Translations under genes and position numbers: made by a program
Origin: Ga0077530 sp046293075
GTDB taxonomy: Bacteria; Pseudomonadota; Alphaproteobacteria; Rhizobiales; Hyphomicrobiaceae
Reading direction: 5' to 3'
DNA length: 64,000 bases
Assembly (NCBI GenBank): GCA_046293075.1
Contig: JBKBPL010000004.1
Coordinates: forward strand, 80,626 to 144,625
The notes under the pieces: generated by a model
The model's input: the letters and a program-made list of their open reading frames with translations, nothing else
What the model was told of the DNA's origin: nothing
Databases searched by the model: none
Shown: positions 10,626 to 19,912 of the stretch, one piece after another
Layout: each line of letters opens with the position of its first letter
Numbering within the stretch: position 1 is the first letter of the stretch

Positions 10626-11525
10626 TCACAGCACGAGCACGCCGCGGTGGCGGGCCTCGCCCTCGGGCTCGACGTGGATCACGATCTCGGCGCCGTCGAT
10701 CTCGGCTTCGAGCGCGCGCTCGATGCGGTCGCAGATGCGGTGGGCATCGGCCACGCTCATGGCTCCCGGCACCACGAGATGGAAGTCGATGAACGTCGCG
10801 CGGCCCGCCGTGCGCGTGCGGATATCGTGGGCCTCGATGGCACCTTCGGCGCTCTCCGAGATGACGCTGCGGATGCGCCGGCCGATATCGCCATCCACGG
10901 CCTCGTCCATGAGGCCGCCGATTGACGTGCGCACGACGCGCCAGCCGGCGACCAGGATGTTGACGGCCACCAGGGCCGCGAGGAGTGGATCAAGGATCGT
11001 CCAGCCGGTCAGCACGGCGAGCGTCAATCCAAGGATGACGCCGACAGATGTCGCAACATCGGAGAAGAGGTGCCAGCCGTCTGCCACCAGCGCCGGTGAG
11101 CGCCAGCGTCGCCCGTAGGTGATGAGCGCCCAGGACCAGCCGGCATTGATCACCGTCGCCACGCCACTGATCGCAAGGCCGAGCCACGGTTCACTTATGG
11201 CGCGCGGCTCGCGTACGGCCTGCCAGGCAGCATGCAGAATGAGCAGCGCCGCGAGAATGATCAGCACGCCCTCGAGAACGGCCGAGAAGTATTCCGCCTT
11301 GTGATGGCCGAACTGATGCTGGCGATCAGCAGGACGCGCGCTGATACGGACGGCCATCAGGGCGACCAGCGCGGTCACGACATTGACGATGCTCTCGAGC
11401 GCGTCGGAGAAGAGCGCGACGCTCCCGGTCATCCAGTAGGCCAGATATTTTATGCCCAGGACGGCCGTGGCGACAGCGATGCTCGCGATCGCCATTCTGC
11501 TGGTGCGTGCTTCGATGCTCGGCAT
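10626..11525 (-). CDS. Cation diffusion facilitator family metal exporter
   Basis: Proton-coupled divalent metal exporter of the CDF family, ~299 residues. Six membrane segments fit residues ~10-200; the transport site is visible as SDALESIVN in TM2 and HLFSD in TM5 (HxxxD), with the loop motif FGHHKAEYFSAVLEG after TM2. The cytoplasmic C-terminal domain (from ~210) carries HDIRTR, FIDFHLVVPG, a DAHRICDRIE helix and a final IVIHVEPEGE. The start is uncertain: the ATG at 11525 gives the usual N-terminus but lacks a clear ribosome site, while in-frame starts up to 11639 would add residues. Metal specificity (Zn, Fe, Mn, Co) is not decided by these motifs. Confidence 0.88.
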   Translation of the reverse strand: MPSIEARTSRMAIASIAVATAVLGIKYLAYWMTGSVALFSDALESIVNVVTALVALMAVRISARPADRQHQFGHHKAEYFSAVLEGVLIILAALLILHAAWQAVREPRAISEPWLGLAISGVATVINAGWSWALITYGRRWRSPALVADGWHLFSDVATSVGVILGLTLAVLTGWTILDPLLAALVAVNILVAGWRVVRTSIGGLMDEAVDGDIGRRIRSVISESAEGAIEAHDIRTRTAGRATFIDFHLVVPGAMSVADAHRICDRIERALEAEIDGAEIVIHVEPEGEARHRGVLVL

Positions 11526-11660
11526 TGGGGGGGCGGGGCGGCTCACGGTTGAGAAGCGCTCATGCGGGCGCGTTGCCCCCTTGAACACGCATGACCACGC
11601 GAAATCAACTGGCCGCAGAGCTTTTGGCAGTATTTGCAAATGGTTGGCGGTGGCGGGACT

Positions 11661-12770
11661 TCAGGATGGCGCGGACGGGCGGAGGCCGGCGGCTTGCTCG
11701 GCCATGGCGGTATGCGCCTCCCGGAAGGTAATCAGCCGGCGCTGCGCCTCGTCCCAAACTGCCAAGCGCGCGCATTTGAAGCTTTGACAGAGTGTCACGC
11801 GGTTCATGGTCTGGAACTCGGGGGAGGCCGCGAGGCACTCGCGCAGGCGGTAATTTGGAATGACGCTGTTCAGGTGGTGAATGTGGTGCAGGCCGATGCT
11901 GCCCGTAAACCATTCGAGCGGCTTCGGCAGATCGTAATACGAAGAGCCGCGGATCGCAGCGACCTGGAAATCCCACTCGTCGCTTGCGTCCCAGTGAGCA
12001 TTTTCGAACTGGTGCTGGATGAAGAACAACCATCCCCCGAGAGCCGAGGCCATCAGGATCATCGGAGCAACGATCCACATAAGCCTAGCGTAGCCGATGG
12101 TGGCGCCGAGCAAACCGTAGACGACGATTATCGCGATGTTGAGACCGACCACGCTTCGCCAGCCTTCCCTGCTGTCGAGCGGATGTCCCCAAGGCAGGCG
12201 CTGCAAGATCACGAAGAAGAAGGGCACTGCGATGGGGAACAGGAACAGCGGATGGCGGTAGATGCGATAGCGCAGACGTCCCCAAGTCGAGCAGCCGCCG
12301 TACTCGGCGAGCGTGAGGGTGTCGATATCACCGTAGCCGCGGCGGTCGAGATTGCCCGAGGTGGCGTGGTGCTTGGCATGAACGCGGCGCCAGAGGCCGT
12401 ACGGCGTCAGGGTCAGGACGCTGATCAGCCGCCCGAGGGTGTCGTTGGCATGTGCGGATGGAAGGAATGAGCCATGCCCGCAGTCGTGCTGAATGATGAA
12501 GAACCGGACCAGCAGGCCGGAAGCCGGCAGTGCGAGGAGCACCGTCAGCCAGTAAGCATCGTCTACCGTCGCCCACATGGCCGCCAGAAGGGCCAGGAAC
12601 GGGACCGCCGTGGTGAGGATCTGAACGATCGCGCGCCGCGTGTCGGCGCCACGGTACATGGCGCAGTGCGCCGCCAGCCGCCGCGCTTCGGCCTTCAGTG
12701 CTGCCGCATCGTCGAATTCCCCTCCCGCAGCTGCTCCTGCGCCGACGGCGGGACTCTTTGAGATAGTCAA
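11661..12770 (-). CDS. Membrane fatty acid desaturase
   Basis: Diiron desaturase of the FA_desaturase family (acyl-lipid delta-12/omega-6-like). The three histidine boxes are present and correctly spaced: HDCGHGS, HAKHH (within RRVHAKHHATSG) and HHIHH (GLHHIHHLN), with pairs of membrane segments between them. The start is uncertain: I chose TTG at 12770, preceded by GGAGA at about 10 nt, giving ~369 residues; a GTG at 12860 would add 30 basic residues. It is 35 bp beyond the stop of no co-directional partner, lying upstream of the CDF gene (12 bp or more from any of its starts), so the two may be cotranscribed. Position specificity cannot be read from sequence. Confidence 0.88.
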   Translation of the reverse strand: MTISKSPAVGAGAAAGGEFDDAAALKAEARRLAAHCAMYRGADTRRAIVQILTTAVPFLALLAAMWATVDDAYWLTVLLALPASGLLVRFFIIQHDCGHGSFLPSAHANDTLGRLISVLTLTPYGLWRRVHAKHHATSGNLDRRGYGDIDTLTLAEYGGCSTWGRLRYRIYRHPLFLFPIAVPFFFVILQRLPWGHPLDSREGWRSVVGLNIAIIVVYGLLGATIGYARLMWIVAPMILMASALGGWLFFIQHQFENAHWDASDEWDFQVAAIRGSSYYDLPKPLEWFTGSIGLHHIHHLNSVIPNYRLRECLAASPEFQTMNRVTLCQSFKCARLAVWDEAQRRLITFREAHTAMAEQAAGLRPSAPS

Positions 12771-13262
12771 GGCGGGAACGTCTCCACGACGGTGTTCTTG
12801 TAAGACCGCGCGCCGAGGCCATTCGTGGGCCGGCGGTACCCTTTTCCAGCGAGGAAGCACGATTTGACTTGCCGTGTCATGGCATACAACGCGACGTGCC
12901 TCAGCAAATCGTCGCAGGCCCTGTGGATAACGGCCGAGATTGCTGCCTTCGACTCGCGAGGCGCGCGCCGCCGGGGATGCGCCTGCGTGATCCCCCGGCC
13001 CCCGCCCGAGGTCCCAGGACTCGCCCGCGATCCGCGATCAACGCACTGGTCAGGCCGGATCACGCGCGATATGCTTTTAACAACGAATTGATTGGCCGGG
13101 CTGGCACGTCGGCGGCCCGCCGATTGAGTGTGCGTTTGCCTGCGTTCCGAGGCTGGTCGGCGATCCTCGAATCGCCGGAATTGGCTCGGATCCTTCATTT
13201 CCGTGCGCATCGGCTTCCTGGTCTCGCCACCTTGACCGCGCGCCCTGATCCTGCGGACTGCG
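12771..13262. other. 492-bp non-coding gap between desaturase and sugar kinase
   Basis: Divergent promoter space for the desaturase (minus) and the PfkB kinase (plus). Short open frames on both strands show no recognisable domain, no convincing ribosome site and no amphipathic pattern. I see no tRNA-like fold or long repeat. The last ~60 bp before 13263 are GC-rich. Confidence 0.5.
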
Positions 13263-14177
13263 ATGGCTCAGCCGGTTTCCCTCATCTGTGTCGGACATGC
13301 GGCCCTCGACCGGATCTATCGGATCGAGAGCTTTCCGCCCGAACCGACCAAGATCCGCGCCCTCGAGCACATCGAGGTCGGCGGTGGGATGGCCGCCAAC
13401 GCAGCGGTTGCGGCCGCGCGCCTTGGCGCCCGCGTGGAACTGTGGTCGCGTGTCGGGGACGATCAGGCCGGCGTCGCCATACGGAACGGTCTCAAGGCTG
13501 AAAAGGTGGATGTCCGCTATGTCCACGCCTTCGAGGAGGCCCGCTCGTCGACGTCGGCGGTCATCGTCGATAGCCAAGGCGAGCGCATGATCGTCACGCA
13601 GCGCGACACCTCGATCCCGGCCGGCACGAGCTGGCTGCCGATCGAGCGCATTGCTGAGGCGCACGCGGTGCTCTGCGATCTGCGCTGGCTGGAGGCGGTG
13701 CGGGTGGTGCTGACGCGGGCACAGCGGGAGGGCGTCCCTACGGTGCTCGACGCCGACCTCGGTGGCCGCGAAGCGCTGCCCGAGCTGCTGCAACTGGTCG
13801 ACCATGCCGTATTTTCGGCCCCGTCGCTTCATGAGTTCGCGCGCGGCATGAGTGACGCCGACGCCCTCCAGCAGGTCTTGCGCCATGGTCCGCGTCATGC
13901 CGGCGTCACGCTCGGGGCGCGCGGCTATCTCTGGGCCGAGCGCGACGGCCGGACGGGCCATCAGCCGGCCTTCCGCGTCGATGTCGTCGATACGACCGGG
14001 GCGGGCGATGCCTTCCACGGTGCCTTCGCTCTCGGCGTGGCGGAGGGGCTGCCGATCGAGGCCAATGTGCGCCGGGCTGCAGCGGTGGCCGCGCTGAAGT
14101 GCACGCGCCTCGGGAGCCGCGCCGGCCTGCCGACGCGGAGCGAGCTCGAGCTCTTCATTGCTTTGCACGACAGTTGA
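13263..14177 (+). CDS. PfkB-family carbohydrate kinase
   Basis: Ribokinase-like sugar kinase of 304 residues, full length. The N-terminal substrate-binding di-glycine region is EVGGGMAANAAVA; the C-terminal ATP-binding/catalytic motif is VDTTGAGDAFHGAF, whose last Asp is the catalytic base. GARGYLW forms the anion-hole strand. The sugar cannot be assigned: related proteins are annotated as ribokinase, sulfofructose kinase or 2-keto-3-deoxy kinase. It is followed after 60 bp by a TIM-barrel isomerase/epimerase-like gene on the same strand and then by transketolase, suggesting a sugar-acid or pentose-type pathway (inference). Confidence 0.88.
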   Translation: MAQPVSLICVGHAALDRIYRIESFPPEPTKIRALEHIEVGGGMAANAAVAAARLGARVELWSRVGDDQAGVAIRNGLKAEKVDVRYVHAFEEARSSTSAVIVDSQGERMIVTQRDTSIPAGTSWLPIERIAEAHAVLCDLRWLEAVRVVLTRAQREGVPTVLDADLGGREALPELLQLVDHAVFSAPSLHEFARGMSDADALQQVLRHGPRHAGVTLGARGYLWAERDGRTGHQPAFRVDVVDTTGAGDAFHGAFALGVAEGLPIEANVRRAAAVAALKCTRLGSRAGLPTRSELELFIALHDS

Positions 14178-14237
14178 CTCGCCCACCGCCCGCTCCTACG
14201 CCTTTCATGCGTGGGGAGGGCGGCAGGAGCGGCATTC

Positions 14238-15083
14238 ATGACAGCTCAGCACACGATTGCCTTCGTCAACGACGAGCTGAGAGCGCCGCTGGCCGCGACG
14301 ATCGCGTTCGCACTCAACAACGGGGTGACGGCGCTCGAAATGCGCTCGATCGAAGGCCGCAATTTCCTCGCGCTTTCGCCCGGCGAGCAGAAGGACGCGG
14401 CCGACCGGCTTGCCGATGCCGGGCTCAGGGTGGTGGGGCTTGCCTCGCCGCTGCTCAAATGGGCGGCCCCGGGCCGGGCTGCCACTAGGCTGGGCGACCA
14501 GTTCGGCTTCGAGATCGGCTCACGCTCGCTCGGCGAGATCGCCCGGCTCGCAGCCGAGGCGGCGCATCGGCTGGGCACGGGCAATGTCCGCATCTTCAGC
14601 TTTCTGACCTACGACGAATTCAAGCTCGCGGATCTCGAGCCCGCCCTCGACGAGCTGTTGGCGATCGCCGAGCGAGAGGAACTGGTTCTCCATGTCGAGA
14701 ACGAGCCCGTATGCAATATCCGGGATGAAGCGGACCTGATGGCGCTCGTCCAGGCGCGGCGCCACCCGCGCCTCAAGGCCCTGCTTGACATTGGCAATAT
14801 CTATGCGGCGGGTGCCACGCCCGATACCGGCCGGATGGCCGCGCTCATGCCGTTCGTCGAGCACATGCACTTCAAGGACTTCTCGATTGGCGCCGGCCGC
14901 CGCCATGTCGCCGTGGGCGAGGGTGATGTGCCGTACCGGGCCTACATCAAGGCGTGCCTCGATGCGGCGGCGGGGCGCCCGCTGACCCTGTCTGTCGAAA
15001 CCCACGTCCCCGATGACCCGGTCGGGGCGACACAGCGTTCACTCATGCGCCTCAGGGAGCTGGTCGCCACTGCGACCGCATGA
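14238..15083 (+). CDS. Sugar phosphate isomerase/epimerase-like TIM-barrel protein
   Basis: 281 residues of the AP-endonuclease-2/xylose-isomerase-like TIM-barrel family. Candidate metal ligands fall at the ends of successive strands: Glu in LHVENEP, Asp in LLDIGNI, His in HMHFKDF, and Glu in LSVETHVP. The start ATG at 14238 is preceded by GCAGGAGC. These enzymes isomerise or epimerise sugars or inosose-type compounds, but the exact reaction is not visible. The spacing to the PfkB kinase suggests a two-gene unit: an isomerase supplying a ketose to the kinase is plausible. Confidence 0.85.
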   Translation: MTAQHTIAFVNDELRAPLAATIAFALNNGVTALEMRSIEGRNFLALSPGEQKDAADRLADAGLRVVGLASPLLKWAAPGRAATRLGDQFGFEIGSRSLGEIARLAAEAAHRLGTGNVRIFSFLTYDEFKLADLEPALDELLAIAEREELVLHVENEPVCNIRDEADLMALVQARRHPRLKALLDIGNIYAAGATPDTGRMAALMPFVEHMHFKDFSIGAGRRHVAVGEGDVPYRAYIKACLDAAAGRPLTLSVETHVPDDPVGATQRSLMRLRELVATATA

Positions 15084-15197
15084 TCGGGATAAGCCCGCCA
15101 AGGATGGTGGACGCACGGGCGGCGCATCGTTAATGGTGCGCCATCTCCCCGCTTCTCAGTTGGGTTTTGGGGGACATAACCAGCAGGGACTGCGCGC

Positions 15198-17195
15198 ATG
15201 ACTGGCAAGGCGAAGGGCGCGGCGCTCGCGACCCGCGAGATGGCAAACGCCATTCGGGCGCTGGCAATGGATGCCGTCGAGGCGGCGAAGTCCGGGCATC
15301 CGGGCATGCCCATGGGCATGGCCGACGTGGCGGCGGTGCTGTTCGCCGAGGAACTGAAATTCGATGCTGCCGCACCCCGCTGGCCGGCGCGTGACCGCTT
15401 CGTGCTGTCGGCCGGTCACGGCTCCATGCTGCTCTATGCCCTCCTCTACCTGACCGGCTATCCGGGGATGACGATCGAGGAGATCAAGAATTTCCGCCAG
15501 CTCGGATCGAAGACGGCCGGGCATCCCGAGTATGGCCACGCCGAGGGCATCGAGACGACGACCGGCCCGCTCGGTCAGGGCCTCGCCAATGCCGTCGGCA
15601 TGGCGATCGCGGAGCGCATCTGGAATGCGCGTCATGGCGAGCTCTTCGACAACCGCACGTATGTGATTGCCGGCGATGGCTGCCTCATGGAGGGCATCTC
15701 GCAGGAGGCGATCACGCTCGCCGGCCATCTGGGCCTCGGCCGGTTGATCGTGCTGTTCGACGACAACGGTATCTCGATCGACGGCCCGACGTCGCTCTCG
15801 ACGAGCGAGGACCAGCTCGGGCGCTTCAAGGCCGCCGGCTGGAACACGCTCGCCATCGATGGGCACGACATGGACGCGGTGCGACAAGCACTCGCAACCG
15901 CGCGCGCGGACGAGCGCAAGCCGTGGCTGATCGCGTGCAAGACCGTGATCGGTTTTGGCGCGCCGAAGAAGGCCGGGACGGCGGCGACCCACGGCTCGCC
16001 GCTCGGTGCGGAGGAAGTCGCCGGGGCGCGCGAAAAACTCGGCTGGACGAGCGGGCCCTTCGAGGTGCCGGCTGAAATCCTGAGTGCCTGGCGCGCGGTC
16101 GGCGCACGCGGCCGATCGGCGCGCGAGGCCTGGGAAGAGCGCTGGAGGAAGCTCGACGCCCGCGAGCGAGAGGCCTTCGAGAACCCGGCTGCGGCGCGCA
16201 CCGAGGCCGTCCATGCGGCGGTCCTGAACCTCCGCGAGGCGGCCGCCGCCGAGACGGTTGAGCGCGCGACGCGCGTGTGGTCGGAGCGGGCGCTCGAGGC
16301 GCTTGTTGCCGCGCAGCCGGCGCTCATCGGCGGTTCGGCCGATCTGACCGGCTCCAACAACACCAAGGCGAAGAGCCAGAAGCCGATCGCAAAGGGTGAC
16401 TTCGCGGGGAGCTACCTCTATTACGGCATCCGCGAGCACGGCATGGCTGCGGCGATGAACGGCATCGCGCTTTACGGCGGGCTCATCCCGTACGGCGGGA
16501 CGTTCCTCGTGTTCTCGGACTACTGCCGGCCGGCCATCCGCCTCGCCGCACTCATGCGCCGGCAGGTCGTCTATGTCTTCACGCACGACTCGATCGGCCT
16601 TGGCGAGGACGGGCCGACCCACCAGCCCATCGAGCATCTGGCGGCGCTGCGCGCGATCCCCAATCTCAACGTTCTCCGTCCGGCCGACGGTGTCGAGACC
16701 GCGGAATGCTGGGCGCTCGCCGTAGCGTCGGCCGGCACGCCGACCGTGCTGGCGCTGACACGGCAGAACGTGGCGAACCTGCGCAAGGGGCCGCTCGGCG
16801 AGAACCTCAGCGCCAGGGGCGGCTATGTACTCCGCGAGGCCAAAGGTGGCACGCGCGCGGTGACGCTGATCGCGACCGGCTCCGAGGTCGGCATCGCCGT
16901 CAAGGCGGCGGACCTGCTGGCGGCGAAGGGCATTGCCGCGGCCGTCGTTTCGCTGCCGTCCTTTGAGCTCTTCCGCAAGCAGGATGCGGCCTATCGGCAG
17001 GGCGTGCTCGGCGATGTGCCGCGCGTCGCGATCGAGGCGGCGGTCGCGCAGGGCTGGTGCGAGTGGCTGCGGCCGACGGATGCTTTCATCGGACTGTCCG
17101 ACTTCGGTGCCTCGGCGCCCGCAGGCAAGCTCTTTGCGCACTTTGGCCTGACGCCGGAGCGCGTGGCCGAGGTGGCCGGGAAGCTCGTCGGTTGA
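15198..17195 (+). CDS. tkt: Transketolase
   Basis: ThDP-dependent transfer of two-carbon ketol units in the pentose phosphate or Calvin-type cycle; 665 residues, full length. The pyrophosphate domain shows SGHPGMPMGMAD, VLSAGHGSMLLYALLYL and the ThDP/Mg motif GDGCLMEGISQEA followed by DDNGISIDG. The pyrimidine domain shows GIREHGMAAAMNG and EDGPTHQPIEHLAALRAIPN. The C-terminal domain begins near ATGSEVGIA. It sits 115 bp after the TIM-barrel gene and could be a separate transcription unit. The gap or epd genes that often follow tkt in alphaproteobacteria are not here. Confidence 0.96.
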   Translation: MTGKAKGAALATREMANAIRALAMDAVEAAKSGHPGMPMGMADVAAVLFAEELKFDAAAPRWPARDRFVLSAGHGSMLLYALLYLTGYPGMTIEEIKNFRQLGSKTAGHPEYGHAEGIETTTGPLGQGLANAVGMAIAERIWNARHGELFDNRTYVIAGDGCLMEGISQEAITLAGHLGLGRLIVLFDDNGISIDGPTSLSTSEDQLGRFKAAGWNTLAIDGHDMDAVRQALATARADERKPWLIACKTVIGFGAPKKAGTAATHGSPLGAEEVAGAREKLGWTSGPFEVPAEILSAWRAVGARGRSAREAWEERWRKLDAREREAFENPAAARTEAVHAAVLNLREAAAAETVERATRVWSERALEALVAAQPALIGGSADLTGSNNTKAKSQKPIAKGDFAGSYLYYGIREHGMAAAMNGIALYGGLIPYGGTFLVFSDYCRPAIRLAALMRRQVVYVFTHDSIGLGEDGPTHQPIEHLAALRAIPNLNVLRPADGVETAECWALAVASAGTPTVLALTRQNVANLRKGPLGENLSARGGYVLREAKGGTRAVTLIATGSEVGIAVKAADLLAAKGIAAAVVSLPSFELFRKQDAAYRQGVLGDVPRVAIEAAVAQGWCEWLRPTDAFIGLSDFGASAPAGKLFAHFGLTPERVAEVAGKLVG

Positions 17196-17303
17196 GCCCA
17201 CGTGGCGCGCGAGAGATTACGGAACCGGGCGTACGCTGGCCGCGTTATTGCAGGCGCGGCCGCGCCACGGCACGGGCCGCGGTTGCCCAGGTGAGTACAT
17301 CGC

Positions 17304-17591
17304 ATGGTCGAGAGACTTTCCCGCATCTTCTGCACCAGAGGACTGCTGATCGGGCTGGTCGTCATGGTGCCGGCAGCGAGCGGACCCCTTGAGGCCCAGC
17401 CCTTTGAGCATCAGCCCTATGAGGAGTGGCGATACGAGACCAGGCGGCCCAAGCGAGGCTATGAAGGTTTCCCGGCGCCTGGGGTCTACTGCTCCTATCA
17501 TCGGGTGCCAAATCGCGTGTGCACCACCGACAAGCGCGGCCGCAGGACCTGCCGGATCAAGAGCTGGACGCTCGTGCAGTTCTGCAGCTGA
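17304..17591 (+). CDS. Small secreted cysteine-containing protein, unknown
   Basis: 95 residues. An N-terminal basic/hydrophobic segment (RGLLIGLVVMVPAA) looks like a signal peptide or anchor. The mature part is basic and aromatic-rich with four cysteines in a compact C-terminal block (GVYCSYHR, NRVCTTD, RTCRIKS, VQFCS), which could form two disulfides in the periplasm. No family recognised. It starts 108 bp after tkt and converges on the dienelactone hydrolase gene. Support is the cysteine pattern and codon use rather than homology. Confidence 0.6.
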   Translation: MVERLSRIFCTRGLLIGLVVMVPAASGPLEAQPFEHQPYEEWRYETRRPKRGYEGFPAPGVYCSYHRVPNRVCTTDKRGRRTCRIKSWTLVQFCS

Positions 17592-17619
17592 GCGCCGAGA
17601 GGGGATCGCCCGCCGGCTT

Positions 17620-18357
17620 CTACCCCAAGCGCCTCCGATAGAGCGCGATCAGCCGCTCCCAGTGCCGTTCGGCGGCAGGCTTGTCGTAGACCCTGCGCTG
17701 CGGAAACCCAAAGCCGTGGTGCACGCCAGGGTAGATTTCCAGTTCGCCTGGATTACCTGACGCGTCGAAGAGCTTTTTCAGCTCCGCAACCATCGGCAGC
17801 GGTGCCAGCTCATCGTGCTCGGCGCAGGCGATGTAGAGCTCGCCCTTGGCCTTGCCGAGCGTGAGGTGCGGGCTTTCCTCCGCGCCACTGACGAGCCAGG
17901 TGCCATAGAAGGAGGCGGCGGCGGCGACGCGGTCCGGATAGCGTGCCGCCGCAGCGAGGGCATAGGGCCCGCTCATGCAGTAGCCGTGGACGCCAATGGG
18001 GCCCGGCTTCACGCCCTCGCGCCCATCCAGAAACTGCATCATGGCGCCGACGTCCTCCATGACGGGCGGGATCGTCATCTTTGTGCGGATCGCGCGCATG
18101 CGCGTGTGCTCGGGGCTGCCGTGATCGAGGACTGTCGCATCGAATTTCGTGTCGCGTCCAGCGCGGTAGTAGAGGTTCGGCAGCAGCACGCAGTAGCCGA
18201 CCGATGTCAGGCGCCGCGTCATGTCGCGCAATTCCTCGCGAATGCCGGGCGCATCCATCAGCAGCAGCACGGCGGGATGCGTGCCGCGGTCCGGCCGGCA
18301 GACGAAGGTCTCCATGGCGCCGTCGCGGGTCGGGATGTCGAGCGTCTCTTCGATCAT
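17620..18357 (-). CDS. Dienelactone hydrolase family protein
   Basis: Alpha/beta hydrolase of the DLH family, 245 residues. The start ATG at 18357 has a strong CCGGAGGAAC ribosome site and yields the usual N-terminus (MIEETLDIPTRDGAMETF). The catalytic triad is visible: nucleophile Cys in HGYCMSGPY (the DLH-type G-x-C-x-G elbow), Asp in AEHDELAP, and His in GVHHGFGF. Family members open lactones such as carboxymethylenebutenolide, but many are general esterases, so the substrate is unknown. Divergent from the RidA-like gene. Confidence 0.9.
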   Translation of the reverse strand: MIEETLDIPTRDGAMETFVCRPDRGTHPAVLLLMDAPGIREELRDMTRRLTSVGYCVLLPNLYYRAGRDTKFDATVLDHGSPEHTRMRAIRTKMTIPPVMEDVGAMMQFLDGREGVKPGPIGVHGYCMSGPYALAAAARYPDRVAAAASFYGTWLVSGAEESPHLTLGKAKGELYIACAEHDELAPLPMVAELKKLFDASGNPGELEIYPGVHHGFGFPQRRVYDKPAAERHWERLIALYRRRLG

Positions 18358-18474
18358 GGCGTTGTTCCTCCGGATGGCCCAAGCGTAGAGCGTGCGCGGC
18401 CAAAGATCGACTCGCGTGTGCAGGGCGCTATAGTTGGGTGATGCATCCGAGATGTGCAGCGGGAGGACACCAGC

Positions 18475-18852
18475 ATGATCCAGCGCATCATGGTTCCGGG
18501 CATCATGGCTCCGGTCAGTCACTATTGCCACGTGGTGAGGGCCGGTCATCTCGTCTGGGTCTCCGGCGTCGTCGGCATGGAGGCCGATGGCCATATCCCG
18601 CCGGATACGGTTGCCCAGTTCGACATCGCCATGGATGTCATGGACAAGTGCCTCAAGGCGGCGGGCGCCGGCCCGGAGCATGTGACGAAGGTGCAGATCT
18701 TCATGACCGACGTCAGCGAGCGGGCGGCCATCAATCCGCGCCGCGTTGCCTATTTCGGCGAGCATCGGCCCGCCTCGACGCTGGTCGAGGTCAAGGGCCT
18801 CGTCGATCCGCGCATGAAGGTCGAGATCGAGGCGCAGGCGGTCGTTGGATAA
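18475..18852 (+). CDS. RidA/YjgF/YER057c/UK114-family protein lacking the RidA arginine
   Basis: 125 residues, the family's length, with chorismate-mutase-like core motifs: VVRAGHLVWVSGVVGM, QFDIAMDVMDKCLKAAG, VTKVQIFMTDV and KVEIEAQAVV. The position of the imine-deaminase arginine of true RidA (PARS context) reads PASTLVEV here, so the catalytic Arg is absent; this places it among the Rid paralogues that do not hydrolyse 2-aminoacrylate (family knowledge). The Glu of KVEIEA is kept. The start ATG is preceded by GGGAGGA. Confidence 0.88.
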   Translation: MIQRIMVPGIMAPVSHYCHVVRAGHLVWVSGVVGMEADGHIPPDTVAQFDIAMDVMDKCLKAAGAGPEHVTKVQIFMTDVSERAAINPRRVAYFGEHRPASTLVEVKGLVDPRMKVEIEAQAVVG

Positions 18853-18861
18853 GGCCTCGCC

Positions 18862-19692
18862 TTAGCGTCGCCGGCCGCTGAAGAGGGCGCGGCCGTGCTT
18901 GGCCGCGATGAGCATCAGGTTCCATGCCACGCTGACGGCGAGGGCGAGCGCGAGTGAGAGCGCCGGTCCCCACGTGACGACGGTGGCTGCAACCAGCGTG
19001 AGCGCGAGCAGCATCCCGATGAGGCCGCCGATGGAGTGCGCGAGCAGCGCCGCCGTGGCCGGCCCACCGATGCGGCTGTGCAGAACCAGGATCAGGCTGG
19101 TGGTCACGGTCGGCATGATCGAGAGAATGCCAGTGAGCTGAGGCGGCACGAACGGGCTCAGCGCATTGACGACGCCGACGACGATCGTCACGAGCAGGAC
19201 GCGCACGGCGAGATCGAGCCACGCGCGCTTGCCCGCCTCGAGCGGCACGGCGTCCGTGAAATGCGGTGCGAGCAGGAGTGAGACGACGAAGACAGGCACG
19301 GCGAACAGGAGCGCTTCGGCAAGCGACCAGTCGTAGAGTTGAACGAAGACTGCGCACAGCAGCCAGGCAATGAGGCCGGCCGACAGGCTCACGGCCATCG
19401 AACGTCCGGCCCGCGCAAGCAGCCCATAAATCAGCAAATAGACCGGGATGACGCCGCATGTGGCCAAGGAAGCGATGGCGACGCGCGCCAGATACTCGGG
19501 CGGATGGTCGAGCGCCAGAAAGAGGTAGACCGGGCCTGTGTAGACCGGCAGCGAGGCCACCATGGCGCCGAAAAATGCGCCGACCCGCTCGGAGATCAGT
19601 GCCACGATGACGACGAAGACCGCCACGGCGGCCATGCGCACCGCGAGTGCTGCGAAAGGTAGATCCGCCAGCGCTGCCAAGACTTCCGTCAC
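18862..19692 (-). CDS. Polytopic membrane protein, unknown family
   Basis: 276 residues with about eight to nine hydrophobic helices spread over its whole length, few charges in the membrane and a basic C-terminus (KHGRALFSGRRR). Small-residue runs such as GLIGMLLALTLVAATVV suggest tight helix packing. The start is a GTG at 19692 (VTEVLAALADLPFAAL) with AGGACGGG upstream; in-frame upstream sequence is Arg-rich and unlikely to be coding. I do not recognise the family. It is convergent with the RidA-like gene (9-bp gap) and nothing around it suggests a substrate. Confidence 0.72.
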   Translation of the reverse strand: MTEVLAALADLPFAALAVRMAAVAVFVVIVALISERVGAFFGAMVASLPVYTGPVYLFLALDHPPEYLARVAIASLATCGVIPVYLLIYGLLARAGRSMAVSLSAGLIAWLLCAVFVQLYDWSLAEALLFAVPVFVVSLLLAPHFTDAVPLEAGKRAWLDLAVRVLLVTIVVGVVNALSPFVPPQLTGILSIMPTVTTSLILVLHSRIGGPATAALLAHSIGGLIGMLLALTLVAATVVTWGPALSLALALAVSVAWNLMLIAAKHGRALFSGRRR

Positions 19693-19912
19693 CGTATCCC
19701 GTCCTGTCGCCCGAGATGGTGCCGTCTCGCTGGCATCATGACATGCGACCGGGCCTGCTCCCGGCCGCGGACTCACGGCATCCGCATCCTTCAGGGCGGG
19801 TGCGCAACGCTCCCTCCGAGAAGCTTCGAATTGTCGTAGTGTGACGCCGCTCACCAGGAGATTGCGTCGACGCGCGCGGCTTCGCAACGTATGAGCCGTG
19901 CCCTGCGCCCGG

